The position numbers and the translations under genes are program-made. Below, piece after piece: positions 35,901-46,900 of a stretch of 64,000 nt of DNA. Positions within the stretch are counted from its first letter, which is position 1. Every line of letters begins with the position of its first letter. The stretch spans positions 238,501 through 302,500 of the forward strand of contig JAMWET010000729.1 in assembly GCA_024036415.1 (NCBI GenBank), in the 5' to 3' direction. Below the pieces are notes generated by a model. That model was not told where the DNA came from. It saw only the letters and a program-made list of their open reading frames with translations, and made no database searches. The DNA comes from Prochilodus magdalenae. Lineage: Eukaryota > Chordata > Actinopteri > Characiformes > Prochilodontidae.

Positions 35901-36617
35901 TCACTGAACAACCGCAACTGTGGGTGATGGGTTAGTCACATGCACGACTGAGTGTGAAACTTGATTCATCTGCATGTCTCGCAAAGATTCATTGCTGTGG
36001 ATTGATTCCTTCTGGGTGCAACTATCTGTGCAACTATTCTTTTGATAGTGGTATATGTAATATATTGCAAGGCAGATCAGAATCACAAAATATATAGCCA
36101 CAAAATGAAATGATACAATAATAAATTATTATAACTTAGTCGTCACGTGTGTATGTGCTGTCTCTTGCTGTTCTCTTTTCCAGCTGTGGCATCATGGCGA
36201 CGAAAGGACTTGAGGCATATCAGGGAGGCGTGTTTGCAGAGTTTCATCTCATCTCTCTAATGAACCACATCATATCTGTCGCCGGCTGGGGTGTGGATGA
36301 GTACGGCACAGAGTACTGGATAGTGAGGAACTCCTGGGGAGAATTCTGGGTCAGTCCTCCAGTAATAACTGAGCTCCATCTGCATCAGATCTAAGAAAGA
36401 TACAGAAGAAAGAGATGTGGAGTTTTTTACACTAAGCACTTAGCATGGTACTTGCCTTTACACTTTGCACTAATGGTGGGTGTAATTCTGCTTTTGTCCA
36501 CAGGGGGAGGCAGGCTGGACCCGGATAGTCACCAGTGCGTATAAAGGAGGTAAAGGGAACTGGTATAACCTCGCCATCGAGCAAAGCTGTGCATATGGAG
36601 ACCCCATAGTGGCCTAG
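29816..36617 (+). CDS. ctsz: cathepsin Z (cathepsin X), complete six-exon gene
   Basis: Joining exons 29816-29934, 30768-30919, 33047-33226, 33549-33699, 36184-36349 and 36504-36617 gives 882 bp, 293 residues plus TAG; human CTSZ has 303. All introns are GT-AG with matching phases. Residues 1-22 form a signal peptide. The propeptide is very short, as in this family, with its conserved Cys at 27. Mature sequence starts near Leu50 (LPAAWDWR). The His-Ile-Pro mini-loop (72-74) diagnostic of cathepsin X precedes QYCGSCW, with catalytic Cys80; His229 ([10 protein letters not shown]) and Asn250 (RNSWGE) complete the catalytic set. From family knowledge it is a lysosomal cysteine carboxymonopeptidase. 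The RGD present in the human propeptide is not found here (QDD instead). Sequons NAS (46) and NYT lie in the product. Confidence 0.97.
30180..30600. repeat. ATTACT-rich tandem repeat in ctsz intron 1
   Basis: Degenerate trinucleotide-like sequence containing about three to four copies of a roughly 58-bp unit ('tactgcttgtactgttatta' then 'caatgttattaccaccacta') between 30395 and 30580. The open frame it creates is not a gene. Confidence 0.8.
30768..30919 (+). CDS. ctsz: ctsz exon 2: catalytic cysteine
   Basis: Acceptor CCCCAG, donor G/GTACAG. Encodes [18 protein letters not shown], then [18 protein letters not shown], including catalytic Cys80 (TGC at 30886-30888). Confidence 0.96.
31150..31262. 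repeat. repeat F fragment in ctsz intron 2
   Basis: 'ggttaggtgccttgctcaag' through 'ctggttccctaacctccagc' matches 55800-55915. Confidence 0.65.
31263..33046. other. remainder of ctsz intron 2
   Basis: No exon. 32400-32740 is A/C-rich with an open frame in both directions and reads like the antisense of a fish retroelement or transposon leader, similar in style to 49310-49560. Not identified further. Confidence 0.4.
33047..33226 (+). CDS. ctsz: ctsz exon 3
   Basis: Acceptor TGAAG, donor A/GTAAGT. Encodes [34 protein letters not shown] and [15 protein letters not shown], all closely matching the family. Confidence 0.96.
33549..33699 (+). CDS. ctsz: ctsz exon 4
   Basis: Acceptor TACAG, donor AG/GTGAGG. 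Encodes [34 protein letters not shown] and [11 protein letters not shown]. Cysteine-rich loop and an NYT glycosylation site. Confidence 0.96.
33932..34093 (+). repeat. interspersed repeat A with perfect hairpin
   Basis: Same family as 7559-7745. It opens with a perfect 16-bp inverted repeat, AGCTCAGACACTGCCC (33933-33948) and its complement (33956-33971), and ends with the 'cgctctggataagcgcgtct' module and 'taaatgtaaatgta'. Confidence 0.7.
34094..34686 (-). pseudogene. Tc1-like family B relic in ctsz intron 4
   Basis: Ends 'taattgcacccggaaggaag' and 'ccttctgggtgcaactaagg'. On the minus strand 34430-34245 reads [19 protein letters not shown] and [17 protein letters not shown], the transposase C terminus. 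Short and deleted. Confidence 0.75.
34687..35352. other. ctsz intron 4, unassigned
   Basis: No exon or recognised repeat between the two family B copies. Confidence 0.4.
35353..36048 (-). pseudogene. second Tc1-like family B relic in ctsz intron 4
   Basis: Bounded by 'atcaaaaatatagctgcact' and 'attccttctgggtgcaacta', with 'cttctggacgtgtgacaa', 'gctgaccacggtgcctccac' and 'gactcatggagggcatcac'-type internal text in antisense orientation. Transposase broken. Confidence 0.75.
36184..36349 (+). CDS. ctsz: ctsz exon 5: catalytic histidine and asparagine
   Basis: Acceptor TTCCAG, donor TGG/GTCAGT. Encodes [38 protein letters not shown] and [10 protein letters not shown], with His229 and Asn250. 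Confidence 0.96.
36504..36617 (+). CDS. ctsz: ctsz exon 6, terminal
   Basis: Acceptor CCACAG. Encodes [36 protein letters not shown] and TAG (36615-36617). The C terminus matches the family's ...FGDPIV with one extra Ala. Confidence 0.96.
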   Translation, partial: GEAGWTRIVTSAYKGGKGNWYNLAIEQSCAYGDPIVA

Positions 36618-37300
36618 AGGAAGAGCAACTGATGAGCGCCAGCTTTGCCCACATGGTCATAGCAGAATCCGACTGAGCGCAGGCCTCACTAAGCACCTTA
36701 TGTACATTTTTAATTTTTTGAGAGATGAGAAATGTTCCTGTGCTGAGATATAGCCAGAGATGTTAGTAGTATGTTAGGCCAGATCCAGTTAAGGGCTATG
36801 CTGAGTTAGAAAGCCAAGAAATCAAGTGCTAAGTCCAGACAAAGCATCTTTTATTGTGTCATATAATTACCCTGGTATGAAGAGGGATGAATGAGGGTGA
36901 TGGAATTCACACCTACAGGTAATTTGCACTATTGCACACATGATTGTTTTTAGTATGTACTGTGTCATACTTACACTGAAAGAGTAGAGATAGAGTGAGG
37001 AAATACAATCCCTGGAGCCATGCATTCATTAATATCATGTGCCATTTTATATGTGTAATACTAAATTATTGTTACAGATACTTTGGTAACACTTTACAGT
37101 AAGTATTGATTAATATGAAGTAATGCAGTAACAGTAGTTACAGTGCTTAACCAATGTTAAGTAAGCTATTTTATGCAAGGTATAACTTGCATATTTACAA
37201 GTTAGGTAACTACTTAATGTAAAGTGTTACAGATCCTTTTATTTTAAACTGAAAACACAATGAAAAATCATAATGTAATAAATAGAATTGTTATAAAACA
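36618..37300 (+). other. ctsz: probable ctsz 3' UTR and polyadenylation signal
   Basis: No gene follows directly. An AATAAA hexamer at 37277-37282 would give a 3' UTR of about 0.68 kb. Earlier, weaker signals cannot be excluded. Confidence 0.4.
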
Positions 37301-37640
37301 ACACGTCTGGCTTTCTCTATCAATCTATGTATCTGTCTGTGTATACTGTGTATGTACATAACAAGCTACGCATTTTTCAGAAGTTGTTTCTGAAGACATT
37401 GGCTATACGACAATCCCCTTTCATCAGGAATGACAAGATACAGAGCCAGTACGACTCCTAACCACAGTGCAAGTAGACCACCAAAACTTTCACCGTCAGA
37501 TAAACAGTATTTAAAGCTGTCATCTTTGAGGAAAAGGAGGACAACCAGCTCCACCGGCGCTTCTGTCCATCCCTCCTCTGTAAAAAGACAACTCTATGGG
37601 TCTGAAAGTATAAATGATCAGAAAGATGAAAATGTGTGAA
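37301..37640. other. unassigned sequence
   Basis: Open frames occur on both strands but none shows a recognisable domain. Confidence 0.3.
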
Positions 37641-37810
37641 TCAAACCAAGAAGCAGGTGATGTTCTCCAAGCGATGACTTGGCCACCCCCAAGACCAGAC
37701 CTCAACATTATTGAATGTGTTTGGGATTATCTGGTCCATTAGAAGCAGAAAATAAAACCAACCTCTAAGACTTTCCTTGAAGACTTGAAGCTGTAATATG
37801 GGCAAAAACT
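37641..37810 (+). pseudogene. Tc1-like transposase C-terminal fragment
   Basis: Plus strand reads TWPPPRPDLNIIECVWDYLV, then a stop, then KIKPTSKTFLEDL: the PDLNxIExxWDxL signature of Tc1 transposases around the last catalytic Glu. Truncated both sides. Confidence 0.65.
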
Positions 37811-38009
37811 GAACACTGTAAATAGTGATACGCTGCTTTACAGCGCACAACTGCACAGTCATCGTATGCAACCTCACAGCATTTATTTCCATCTAAAGTT
37901 GTATTACTTTTGGCTAAGATCTCGTATCGACATCAGGAGAGTCCAGCTGAAGCAGTCTTACACCACTGCACCTTACAATGCTTGTATAGCAGGCCCTATG
38001 TGTGACCTG

Positions 38010-38315
38010 ATGACTGATGGCCCATAGGTTGAGAAACTCTTGTCTAGAATGTGGTGTAGCTGATTGAATTACACCAGCACATCACACACTAACACACCTC
38101 CACCATGTCACTGTCGCTGCAGTGCTGCGATTGACCCACTACCCACTTTAACCTGCTGTGTGGTGGTCCTGTGGGGGTCCATACCACTGGGGAACATGGT
38201 AACGTATTATGCGGAGATGGACCACAGCCTGTAACTGTAGAACTAAACAATGCTCCTATGTGGTCAGTGATGTTTACTAAGTGGGCAGGGAGTGTACAAA
38301 CAGGGAGGTGGTTCG
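38010..38315 (+). repeat. family P half-element, copy 1
   Basis: From 'ctgatggcccataggttgag' to 'tgtacaaacagggaggtggt'. Matches the copy 500 bp downstream at roughly nine in ten positions. Confidence 0.8.
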
Positions 38316-38529
38316 TACATTCCCTGCCCACACATTTCCAGGTGGACAGTTCCCAATTCAGTTCCTGTTATTTCAGCTTCTCCATAGTGTAGGAAAACAA
38401 CCTGGCGCTTCTGCCCCCCATAAAACTACACCCGACCGTTGTTGATTATGATTCCAGCTCCACAACACACAATGCCCCCACATGAGTACAGGCCCAAGGA
38501 CCACTAGAGGGTGCTTCACGGCCCACTGG

Positions 38530-38855
38530 TGGACTGATGGCCCATAGGTTGAGAAACCCTTGTCTAGAATATGGTGTTGCTGATCTACTTACACTAGGAC
38601 AGCACACACTAACACACCTCCACCATGTCACTGTCACGAATGCGAATGACCCATCACCCACATTAACCTGCTGTGTGGTGGTCCTGTGGGGGTCCTGACC
38701 ACTGAGGAACATGGTAACGTACTGTATTATGCGGAAATGCACTACAGTCTGTGACTGTAGAACTAAACAATGCTCCTATGTGGTCAGTGGTGTTGACTAA
38801 GTGGGCAGAGAGTGTAGGAACAGGGAGGTGGTGTTAATGTTATGGCTGATCGGTC
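38530..38855 (+). repeat. family P half-element, copy 2
   Basis: Direct duplicate of 38010-38315 including the unrelated-looking lead-in 'gttgagaaacccttgtctag', so duplication followed insertion. Retains the family end 'taatgttatggctgatcggt'. Confidence 0.8.
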
Positions 38856-39360
38856 GACCAGAAGCACCATTTGTACGTGTCTCTAATGAATACTACAGTG
38901 TTGGAGGCGATCTGTGCAGTCATGCTGTGCGCATCAGAGCCCCGGGCTGGTCTCTCCACCATAGCAACAGGACTGGAGCTAGAGGTGTTCAATTGGAGAG
39001 CGCCTCCATACGCGAGGCCCGCTATTGGTCAAGCGCTCTGTCAGTTAAGCAAGAAACCAGCCGAGAGGCCCCGCCCACTCGCGGCTGCAGAAAACAAGGG
39101 CATTGGGTTGCTAGTTTACCCGCCCGTGCGCGCTGCTACGCAGGGATGCAGCCGACCTGCGAGAGATGCCTGCGGACAGCTAGCAAGCCTTTCAGCCCCA
39201 CAGCCCACAGACTCGCGGATGAGGAAACGATGCCGTTTCTGCACAGCTTGCGATAGTACAGCTATCAGCACCATCGCTCATTTCCTCTTTAGCTTTCGAA
39301 TGAGCTGCGGTCACGAAGACGCAGGCTGCAGAGACCCCATTCCTGAGCAGAAGCATCCCA
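38856..39360 (+). promoter_or_regulatory. abhd8: CpG-rich block; candidate abhd8 promoter and non-coding exon 1
   Basis: GC- and CpG-rich, with an inverted CCAAT (ATTGGTC, about 39025), a GC box in 'ccccgcccactcg' (about 39069-39081) and a strong donor, CCCAG/GTAAGC, at about 39356-39366. It is the only such block upstream of abhd8 on this strand. Family knowledge: the abhd8 start codon lies in an internal exon. The long open frames here (about 150-160 codons) resemble no protein I know and probably reflect GC content. Confidence 0.45.
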
Positions 39361-39365
39361 GGTAA

Positions 39366-41453
39366 GCTAGAGCTGATGTGTCACGCTAATGTGAGCTTGC
39401 ATTTCTGTGTTGTCATTAAGGTGCATCCATAGCCAGCGTTGCTGACTGTCCACTCTGCAGTGCCAGGGGTTTATTCCAGTATGCATAATACACTGCTGCC
39501 TTTATGTGCCCTGTGTTGGGAGTATATGCCTTTTACCTGTATTGCTGATGCACCATACACACCAGGGGTGTATCCATCATGCACTGGTGCCTATTAAGCG
39601 CTTGCATGATCCGCTGAGTACCAGCAATTACTGCAGGCAACTTGCATTAGTTGGTTGTTGGTGCAGAAGTGGCATAGAGGGCTTGATGACCTACAGTACA
39701 ACTGTACATACTGTTCCCTATACATGCTGCCTACTGTAGATGCGGGGCCCGCACACCAATTCTGCATTGCAGACCGGAGGAGGACACGTCAGAGGCTCAT
39801 CGTACTAAGTGAAAATATGGGCCAGTCCATATTTGATTCTGTCCGCATGCCCACACATCCTGAGGAACTGGTTGACCTGAATACGTCAATTGAATTAAAC
39901 AGAGGCAGAACCATATTGACACAGCCAGGGGCCACTTACTAGTGCGTTCTGTTTCAGGACCAGCGGATGAGTAGGGCGAGTGATTGATGTGTTGTTTAAC
40001 ATTACTTTGTAGGTAATGTCTATTGATGATCCTAATGAGGTGTTCTGTTACTGTCCTTAGAGCTGGACCAATCGAAATAGGTGCCAACAAATGAAGCTGC
40101 CATGTCTTGTTTATATAGCTGTCTACAAAATGCGTCACAGGTTCATGGGTTGTTGTGGAGCCATGATTGACAGCCCCCCCCCTGCCTCAGCTGTCCTCAC
40201 TTCTCCCCCCCTCTGCCCTTCACTCTCTCCTTATCCATGCAGCTCACCCTCCGATATCGATCGAGGCGCTAACTCCAGTCTCTTAATGAGGTTCCCTGTA
40301 GAGAGCAGGATCCTTTAGTTTGCTGAGTTTACAGGAGCCAGTGCCCCTTTCTCTCTTCTCAGTGAACCACCGGCTGTTGCATTTGGAGTGTTGCTTTTGA
40401 TGTTCGAGCACATTCCCTTTCTTTCCTGCTGGAAGCCCAGTCCAAAACCGGCAGGGCGGTTAGGGCACTGCAACAGCAGCAGTTTTTTAGCTTTAGAGCT
40501 ACATACAGAAATGATGAAGTTTAGCGTGCATGCTGATGGCTGACTACTATCCAGACTCCACCCACAAGTGCATTATTTTGTCGCAGCTACTGCAAGTCGA
40601 ACCGAGTTTTATAGAACACTGCAAAAAGTCCCGTTCAGCCTAATAAGAAACGCTATGTATGTCTTAGGGTTAATCAGATGTATTGACTGGATGGCAAATA
40701 CGACACCATTAGCTAGGTGCCCCATGCACGTCTATGAAAGTTGTCAGAACGTAATGCAAATGAAGTCGTGTATCTGTCTGCTGCAGCTATGCAGAGGAAC
40801 CTCAGATGGTCAGAATGAGCCTGAGAGATTGAATAGGTTTTTGCTTTTAGCAGCATTATCTTGGCAGCAGTTTGCTATCTTATTATGCCCATGTTGTTTG
40901 CAGCTCAGAGAAGCCAGGCAGGACGAGTAATGGCCCTCATAACGAGGGCTGAAATCTGTGTGCCATCCAGGGGACATCCACCTTGCATCTGGCAATGCCA
41001 ACACACAAGACAAATCCGATAGCATGTTGTGCAGCAGGGCCATTTTTCAAACATGCTTTGGATTCTGTGTTTCAGAATGTTGAAGGCAACCTCCGAAAAG
41101 CTCCATGCAACATGCGACCATCTGTAGGGTCAGTAGTTTGCATTCACTGGCCAATGGGCATAAAAAGCTCATTCAGAGAACCGCCTAGGTGGAAGAAGGA
41201 ATGGCCCTTTCCTGACTGGGATTAGTCTTGCATTCCCAGAGTCTGCTACCTTTCGCCACTGACCATGGCCAAGAATCACCTACTAGAACAGTAACAGGAA
41301 ATATGACTGACATGCAAAGTGACCAATCACAAGCTTTGGTATGATCTATAAAAGGTGGCAATCTTGAAAGCCAAGTCTTGACACAGACGTATGTGAGGGG
41401 TGGGGCATCTGTGGCTGAGACTACTGTTTGCTAGGCTGAACTTAGTATGTCTA
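39366..41453. other. probable abhd8 intron 1, first part
   Basis: Largely unique sequence. No exon with family resemblance. A C-rich run lies at 40171-40210. Confidence 0.4.
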
Positions 41454-41672
41454 ACATTTACATTTACGGCATTTAGCTGACGCTCTTATCCAGGGCGACT
41501 TGCAAGGTTATTCGTATTACAGGTAGGCCAATGTAGTGTTAGGAGTCTTGCCCAAGGACTCTTATTGGTGTAGCAGCATAGTCACCCAAACTGGGATTCG
41601 AACCCCAGTCTCCCACATGAAATGGTGGCTTTCTGGTGGGTAGTGGTGTTATCCGCTGAGCTACACCAACCT
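41454..41672 (-). mobile_element. tRNA-derived SINE
   Basis: Minus strand: tRNA-like head with TAGCTCAGCGG (A box) and GGTTCGAATCC (B box), body 'ctacaccaataagagtcctt', tail 'cgccctggataagagcgtca'. Nearly full length. Confidence 0.85.
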
Positions 41673-42833
41673 ACAAAGCTTTGGTTCACATTGGACCAGT
41701 GCAAAATGGTACACAGAAGTGCGTATTTATGTAGAAGAGCGGATAGCCAATTAGAATGCAGCTGGCAGCATCCTGGCAGTGTGGCCAGGTTAACACCCTG
41801 AAGATAGGGTGGGGAATCTGTGACTGAGACTAGTTTGGGACTACCTTCAAACTAACCCTTTAGGCAAGGGCCTACAAGGACCTACACTTCAGTTCCTTGT
41901 TTTAATAACTACTTGACTTACACATTAGCTCCACAGTTAAAGAGCAGTTTGCAGTACTTACTGAGGGATCAGTAAAGTAGAATCTGTGACATTTAGATAG
42001 TTCCTCTGTCTTGAAACTTGGCCACTTGGTTACATAAATTCGGCTGCCCTCGTACTGTCAAAAGTATTGATTTCAGTAAGGGCGCTGGCGTCGACACCTC
42101 AGCACGAACCCTCTGTGCCAGCGGAACTTCGAGAAAATTCACAGCAGCGTCTACAGGCGGAGCAGCAGGTCTGGCCAAGGACAACACGCACTCAGACTTC
42201 CCTTCTACCAGCATCGGCGCTGATACCACAGTCTGTGGTTCTTCTTGCGCTTAGCTATTAAGCATAAAAGCATATCCAAGTGTCAAACTGAAAAGCAGTC
42301 GCTCCAGTGCAAGAACATGAAATGCAATTTACACATGAGAGAATATGTGCCAAAATGAAACACACCCCCTATTACATTGTGTTCATGTCGCTTGAGCTGT
42401 TTACTGGTAAACAATACAGGAGGATTAGCATATAAATAACAGAATGCTGAATTCATGTCAGAACTGAACACAATACACTGTAAATGCATTGAAGGCAGGG
42501 CTATGGTGCTTTCCACCGAGCAGCACTTCATACATAATCCCACACAGCATTACTCTGAATGATATCCGCATGTGAAATACATTGTTTATCAGGTGAAACA
42601 GTGTGAAACAGTGAGTTTGTTTAATTTTGGCACATGCCACTAACTAACGGCAGATGTGTACTGCATTTCAGTCTAGCACTAAGTTCTATAATACCTCCAT
42701 AACCAAACTCAGCACCATCAACTTGTACATGTGAAGCACTTACTGTCATCCATTTCCAAAACCACTAAATACACAACCAGCATCCTCCCGATGTTCTCTG
42801 CAGTCACATCTTTACAAACGAAAACTACACTCA
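41673..42833. other. unassigned intronic sequence
   Basis: 42010-42255 is GC-richer and open on both strands, but no splice sites or homology support an exon. Confidence 0.35.
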
Positions 42834-43409
42834 CCGTCAAAATAGTTAGACAAACAGTTGAATGGAATCAACCGACAGGAATGAAACCTGGCAAGTAGGT
42901 TTGGCATTGTGAGACCTGAGCATGACACTTTGGCCGAACATATGAGATAAGCAGGGATGGGCGTCATTACTCTACCTGACTGACCCAACAGCCATACCTG
43001 CAGTGATGTCCTCCATGAGTCTTTAATCTGTTAGTGCCAGTGCCATTGGCAGACTGACCCAAGACTACACGCAAGCATGCACAGCTGTTACGACGACTGC
43101 CTTTACCACCACGCCAAGATGCACCAAGATAAACACGCGTCACACATCCTGAAGACTCTCCACCTCTACCCCCACCCTAAACCTGCAGGAACTGTATATT
43201 CAAGCTGCATGGGATGGATGCACAGGACACCATTAGGAGATGTCTGCCATGATGCATTAGCCAACATGGTGTCCCGACGCCATACTGAGAGACACTACTT
43301 CTGTATGTGTAGCTCAATAAATATTGTTCCTGGTAACCTTTACCTTCCTTCCCAGTAGCACTGCTATCCAACACTTCCTTCTGGGTGCAGCTATTCTTTG
43401 GACAATGAG
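42834..43409 (+). pseudogene. Tc1-like family B relic, plus orientation
   Basis: Starts 'cgtcaaaatagttag' and ends 'ccttctgggtgcagctattc'. The sense strand contains the transposase C-terminal text 'caagctgcatgggatggatg' and 'ccatactgagagacacta'. Opposite orientation to the copies at 20073, 34094 and 35353. Confidence 0.75.
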
Positions 43410-44091
43410 TTTATGATAATAATGACCATCTAAAATATTAGTTACAGCCGAGAAGATGATTCCCACTGCAAACATTTAGACTGAAATAAGCATGTTGGTA
43501 GTTGATAGCTCCTCTACCGACCGGGCCTAAAAGGATTCAGGTCCCCAGTGATGCCATAAGGCATTTTTGACTAGGCTTGAAGGTTTTTTCCCTCCGTCAC
43601 GAACACCATGACATTCCCAGTGCCTCTGTGACAGAGGAGAGATCAGATCTTGTCAAATCAATGCATCTTATCGTATTAGCACTTTGTCATGCAGCAGAAC
43701 GTCTTCCCAGTGCATTACAGTAGTCCCCCTGCTATGGCTGAAAGTGCTTCAACAATATCTGGACTAGCTGTGAGCCTGAAAGACACGGAGTTCATCTCGA
43801 AAAGCTTTCCCCTAATTATGAATAATTTACTGCTGAAAACCTCCCGTTTAGCCTGAATAATGTATGGCGCCCCAGTATGAACCCGGGGAATACAAGTGGA
43901 GGTGGCCGGGAGCAGAGGGAGAAGGAGGTGGAGTTGGGAGGAGCAGAGAGACAAGGGTGGATAGAGGAGATAGAGCTGGGGAAAATTACAGAGAGGGAAA
44001 GAGCGACGCTGGTGTTATTATGCTGTCCTAAGACGAGAGCCGAAGAGGCAGTGAGTGGATGAAGGAGAGGCAGAGAGTCCTCTGAGAATGT
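43410..44091. other. unique intronic sequence
   Basis: No gene. 43500-43880 is repeat-free, balanced in composition and could be a conserved element. Confidence 0.35.
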
Positions 44092-45226
44092 TCTCACTCA
44101 CTCACTCACTCACTCACTCACTCACTTACTCACACTCACTCACTCACTAACTCTCCCACCAACTCACCCACTCACTCAACCACTCACTCACTCACCCACT
44201 CACTCACTCACTTACTCACACTCACTCACTCACTAACTCTCCCACCAACTCACCCACTCACTCAACCACTCACTCACTCACCCACTCACTCACTCACTCA
44301 CTCACTCACTCACTCACTCACTCACCCACATACTCACCCACTCACTCACTCACCCACCCACTCACCCACTCACTCACTCACTCACTCACTCACTCACCCA
44401 CTCACTCACTCACTCACTCACCCACTCACTCACTCACTTACTCACTTACTCACTCACCCACTGACTCACTCACTCACCCACTCACTCACTCACTCACCCA
44501 CCCACTCACCCACTCACTCACTCACTCACCCACTCACTCACTCACCTACCCACCCACTCACTCACTCACCCACTCACTCACTCACTCACTCACCTACCCA
44601 CTCACTCATTCACTCACCTACCCACTCACTCACTCACTCACCTACCCACTCACACACTCACTCACCTACCCACTCACTCATTCACTCACCTACCCACTCA
44701 CTCACTCACTCACCTACCCACTCACTCAGTCACTCACTCACTCACCTACCCACTCACTCAGTCACTCACTCACTCACCTACCCACTCACTCAGTCACTCA
44801 CCTACCCACTCACTCACTCACTCACTCACCTACCCACTCACTCAGTCACTCACCTACCCACTCACTCACTCACTCACTCACTCACCCACTCACTCACTCA
44901 CTCACCTACCCACCCACTCACTCACTCACTCACTCACCCACTCACTCACTCACTCACTCACTCACTCACCCACTCACTCACTCACTCACCCACTCACTCA
45001 CTCACTCACCCACTCACTCACTCACTCACTCACTCACTCACTTACCCACTCACTCACTCACTCACCCACCCACCCACTCACTCACTCACTCACTCACCCA
45101 CTCACTCACTCACTCACTCACTCACTCACCTACCCACCCACTCACTCACTCACTCACCCACCCACTCACTCACTCACCCACTCACCCACTCACTCACTCA
45201 CTCACTCACCCACTCACTCACTCACT
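44092..45226. repeat. 1.1-kb CTCA tetranucleotide microsatellite
   Basis: Long array of CTCA with regular CCCA, CTTA and CCTA variants. A 120-bp block at about 44127-44206 is repeated at about 44211-44290, showing internal segment duplication. Confidence 0.98.
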
Positions 45227-45984
45227 GGCGGTGTCTAGACTCTGAGGACAGGCTGACGACAGCCCCCAGAGACAGCAACAGGAAGACATCAGCCAGGATA
45301 GATGGTGGGACAAGATCAACAGCCACGATAGATGGCCAGAAGACATCGAGAGCTGCCATCTCTCATGGCTGTCGTCAGGCACTCCTTTCCCACTCCTGGC
45401 TCCTGGCTCCCTGGCACAATCCCTTCAGTCTGAATCTGCAGTATGTTCCAAAGAAGTCGGGTCAGGGTCAGTTTAGGACTAGAAGCGAGGTGAAATAAAA
45501 AAACGGGATGAGGTCATTCCATGGGTGAGCATCCAGGAAAGTGTTTGGAATAGTTCACTATTTCACTCTATAGCATTTCCTACATAGTGAGCAGATCAGT
45601 GAACAAGCATGAAGTGAACTGCTTCGGAAGCACTGCTCCATGAAAAAGTGACAGAGCGTCATGTGACACATCTGTTGCGTGTCCTATGAACCGTTATAGA
45701 ATTTTACCTGATACTAGCATAGAAAGTTAAACACGTGTAGATGAACATAAACGGTTAGCACATCATTTAGAGTTCTTAGCTAAACGTTTTAATTGCCGTC
45801 CTTCCAGTGGTTTTATCATGAGCTTACGATTGACTAGCATGCTGCACAGCTGTTTGTCGTAGGTATAAATGTTCCCTGTGTTCTGTATTACTACGCACTG
45901 CTTAGATATTACTTAGAAAAGAGCCAAGCTGTCAGCTTAGGTGTATTTACAGTCGTGGCATTCCAGGGCATAGTTAATTTTATT
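45227..45984. other. unassigned sequence with short inverted repeat
   Basis: CTGACGACAGCC (45253-45264) is perfectly complementary to 45367-45378. Between them 'cagccaggatagatgg' and 'cagccacgatagatgg' repeat directly. No gene. Confidence 0.5.
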
Positions 45985-46116
45985 ACACATGTGCCAGTGT
46001 AGTGTTAGGAGTCTTGCCCAAGGACTCTTACTGGTGTAGCACAGCATAGCCACCCAGACCGGGATTCAAACCCCAGTTTTCCACAAGGGGTGGTAACTTA
46101 CTGGCAGGTAGTGGTG
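45985..46116 (-). mobile_element. truncated tRNA-SINE
   Basis: Body 'agtgttaggagtcttgccca' and B-box region 'gggattcaaaccccag' match 41520-41610. Lacks the A box and tail. Confidence 0.75.
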
Positions 46117-46900
46117 CCACAGATATATCTACTGGGTATATCTCAGCTAGAAATTATTTGTTCTAAACACGTTCTGAGAATATTCCCATCCAATATTCCA
46201 TTAAAGTTTTCAGTGGGAGGTTTTCTATTTGGTTCCCAGAACGTTCTTTCTAAAGTTAGGAGAACATTCTCTAAACACATTCTGTCATCTTAGACCTCCA
46301 GTTTACTTAGTAACATCCATAAAGCATCTTCTGACTTGCTCTATTTTACTCTAATCCATCAAAATACTAGACCGTGTAAGTAACATTGATTCTGGGAATG
46401 TTCTGGGAACACTCCCTACTAGCAGAGACACTGCTCGTCATTTTGTTGAACTTGTTGAATGGGCATAACTGGTCATTCGAGATGTTTGATTTCCTGCTGT
46501 GACCTTAGGAAAGACGTACCTGGATGCATGCAGCTTCAAGCTGTGTATGCTTACGATTTCTCTCAGTCATGTCAACACATGAATCATGCTAACATTGACC
46601 ATAGGTGCTAGCTTTATTCCATCACAGATGTTTACGGTGCTCAAAAATGAGCCGTGAAAATGGAGGCGTTCCTGGGAAACCACCACAGATAGAGATCCAG
46701 ATCATGACAAGCTGCTATGCTTTGCGGATGTAGTGATTCTGACTATTAGAGGACAGCCAGCTAGAAAAACCTCAGCGCATGGTGTTACAGCTTTAGGGTG
46801 AACACACTAACTGAGCACTAGCTGTGCTCATATTGTGGCTCTGAAAGTTTAAACCAGTCTGTGAAGCTACTGTGAGCCAGAAAATACAGCAGTGAATAAT
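46117..46900. other. unassigned sequence
   Basis: Includes several 'gttctgagaat/ttctgggaac' phrases (46160-46420) that suggest an old diverged tandem repeat. No gene. Confidence 0.35.

Noticed and set aside
38801..39365. Two overlapping plus-strand frames of 151 and 164 codons
   Set aside because: They lie in a CpG-rich block, where stops are rare, overlap each other in different frames and match no protein I recognise. A non-coding first exon is a simpler reading.
41993..42261. GC-richer stretch with open frames on both strands, possible exon
   Set aside because: No convincing acceptor and donor pair and no resemblance to a known family.
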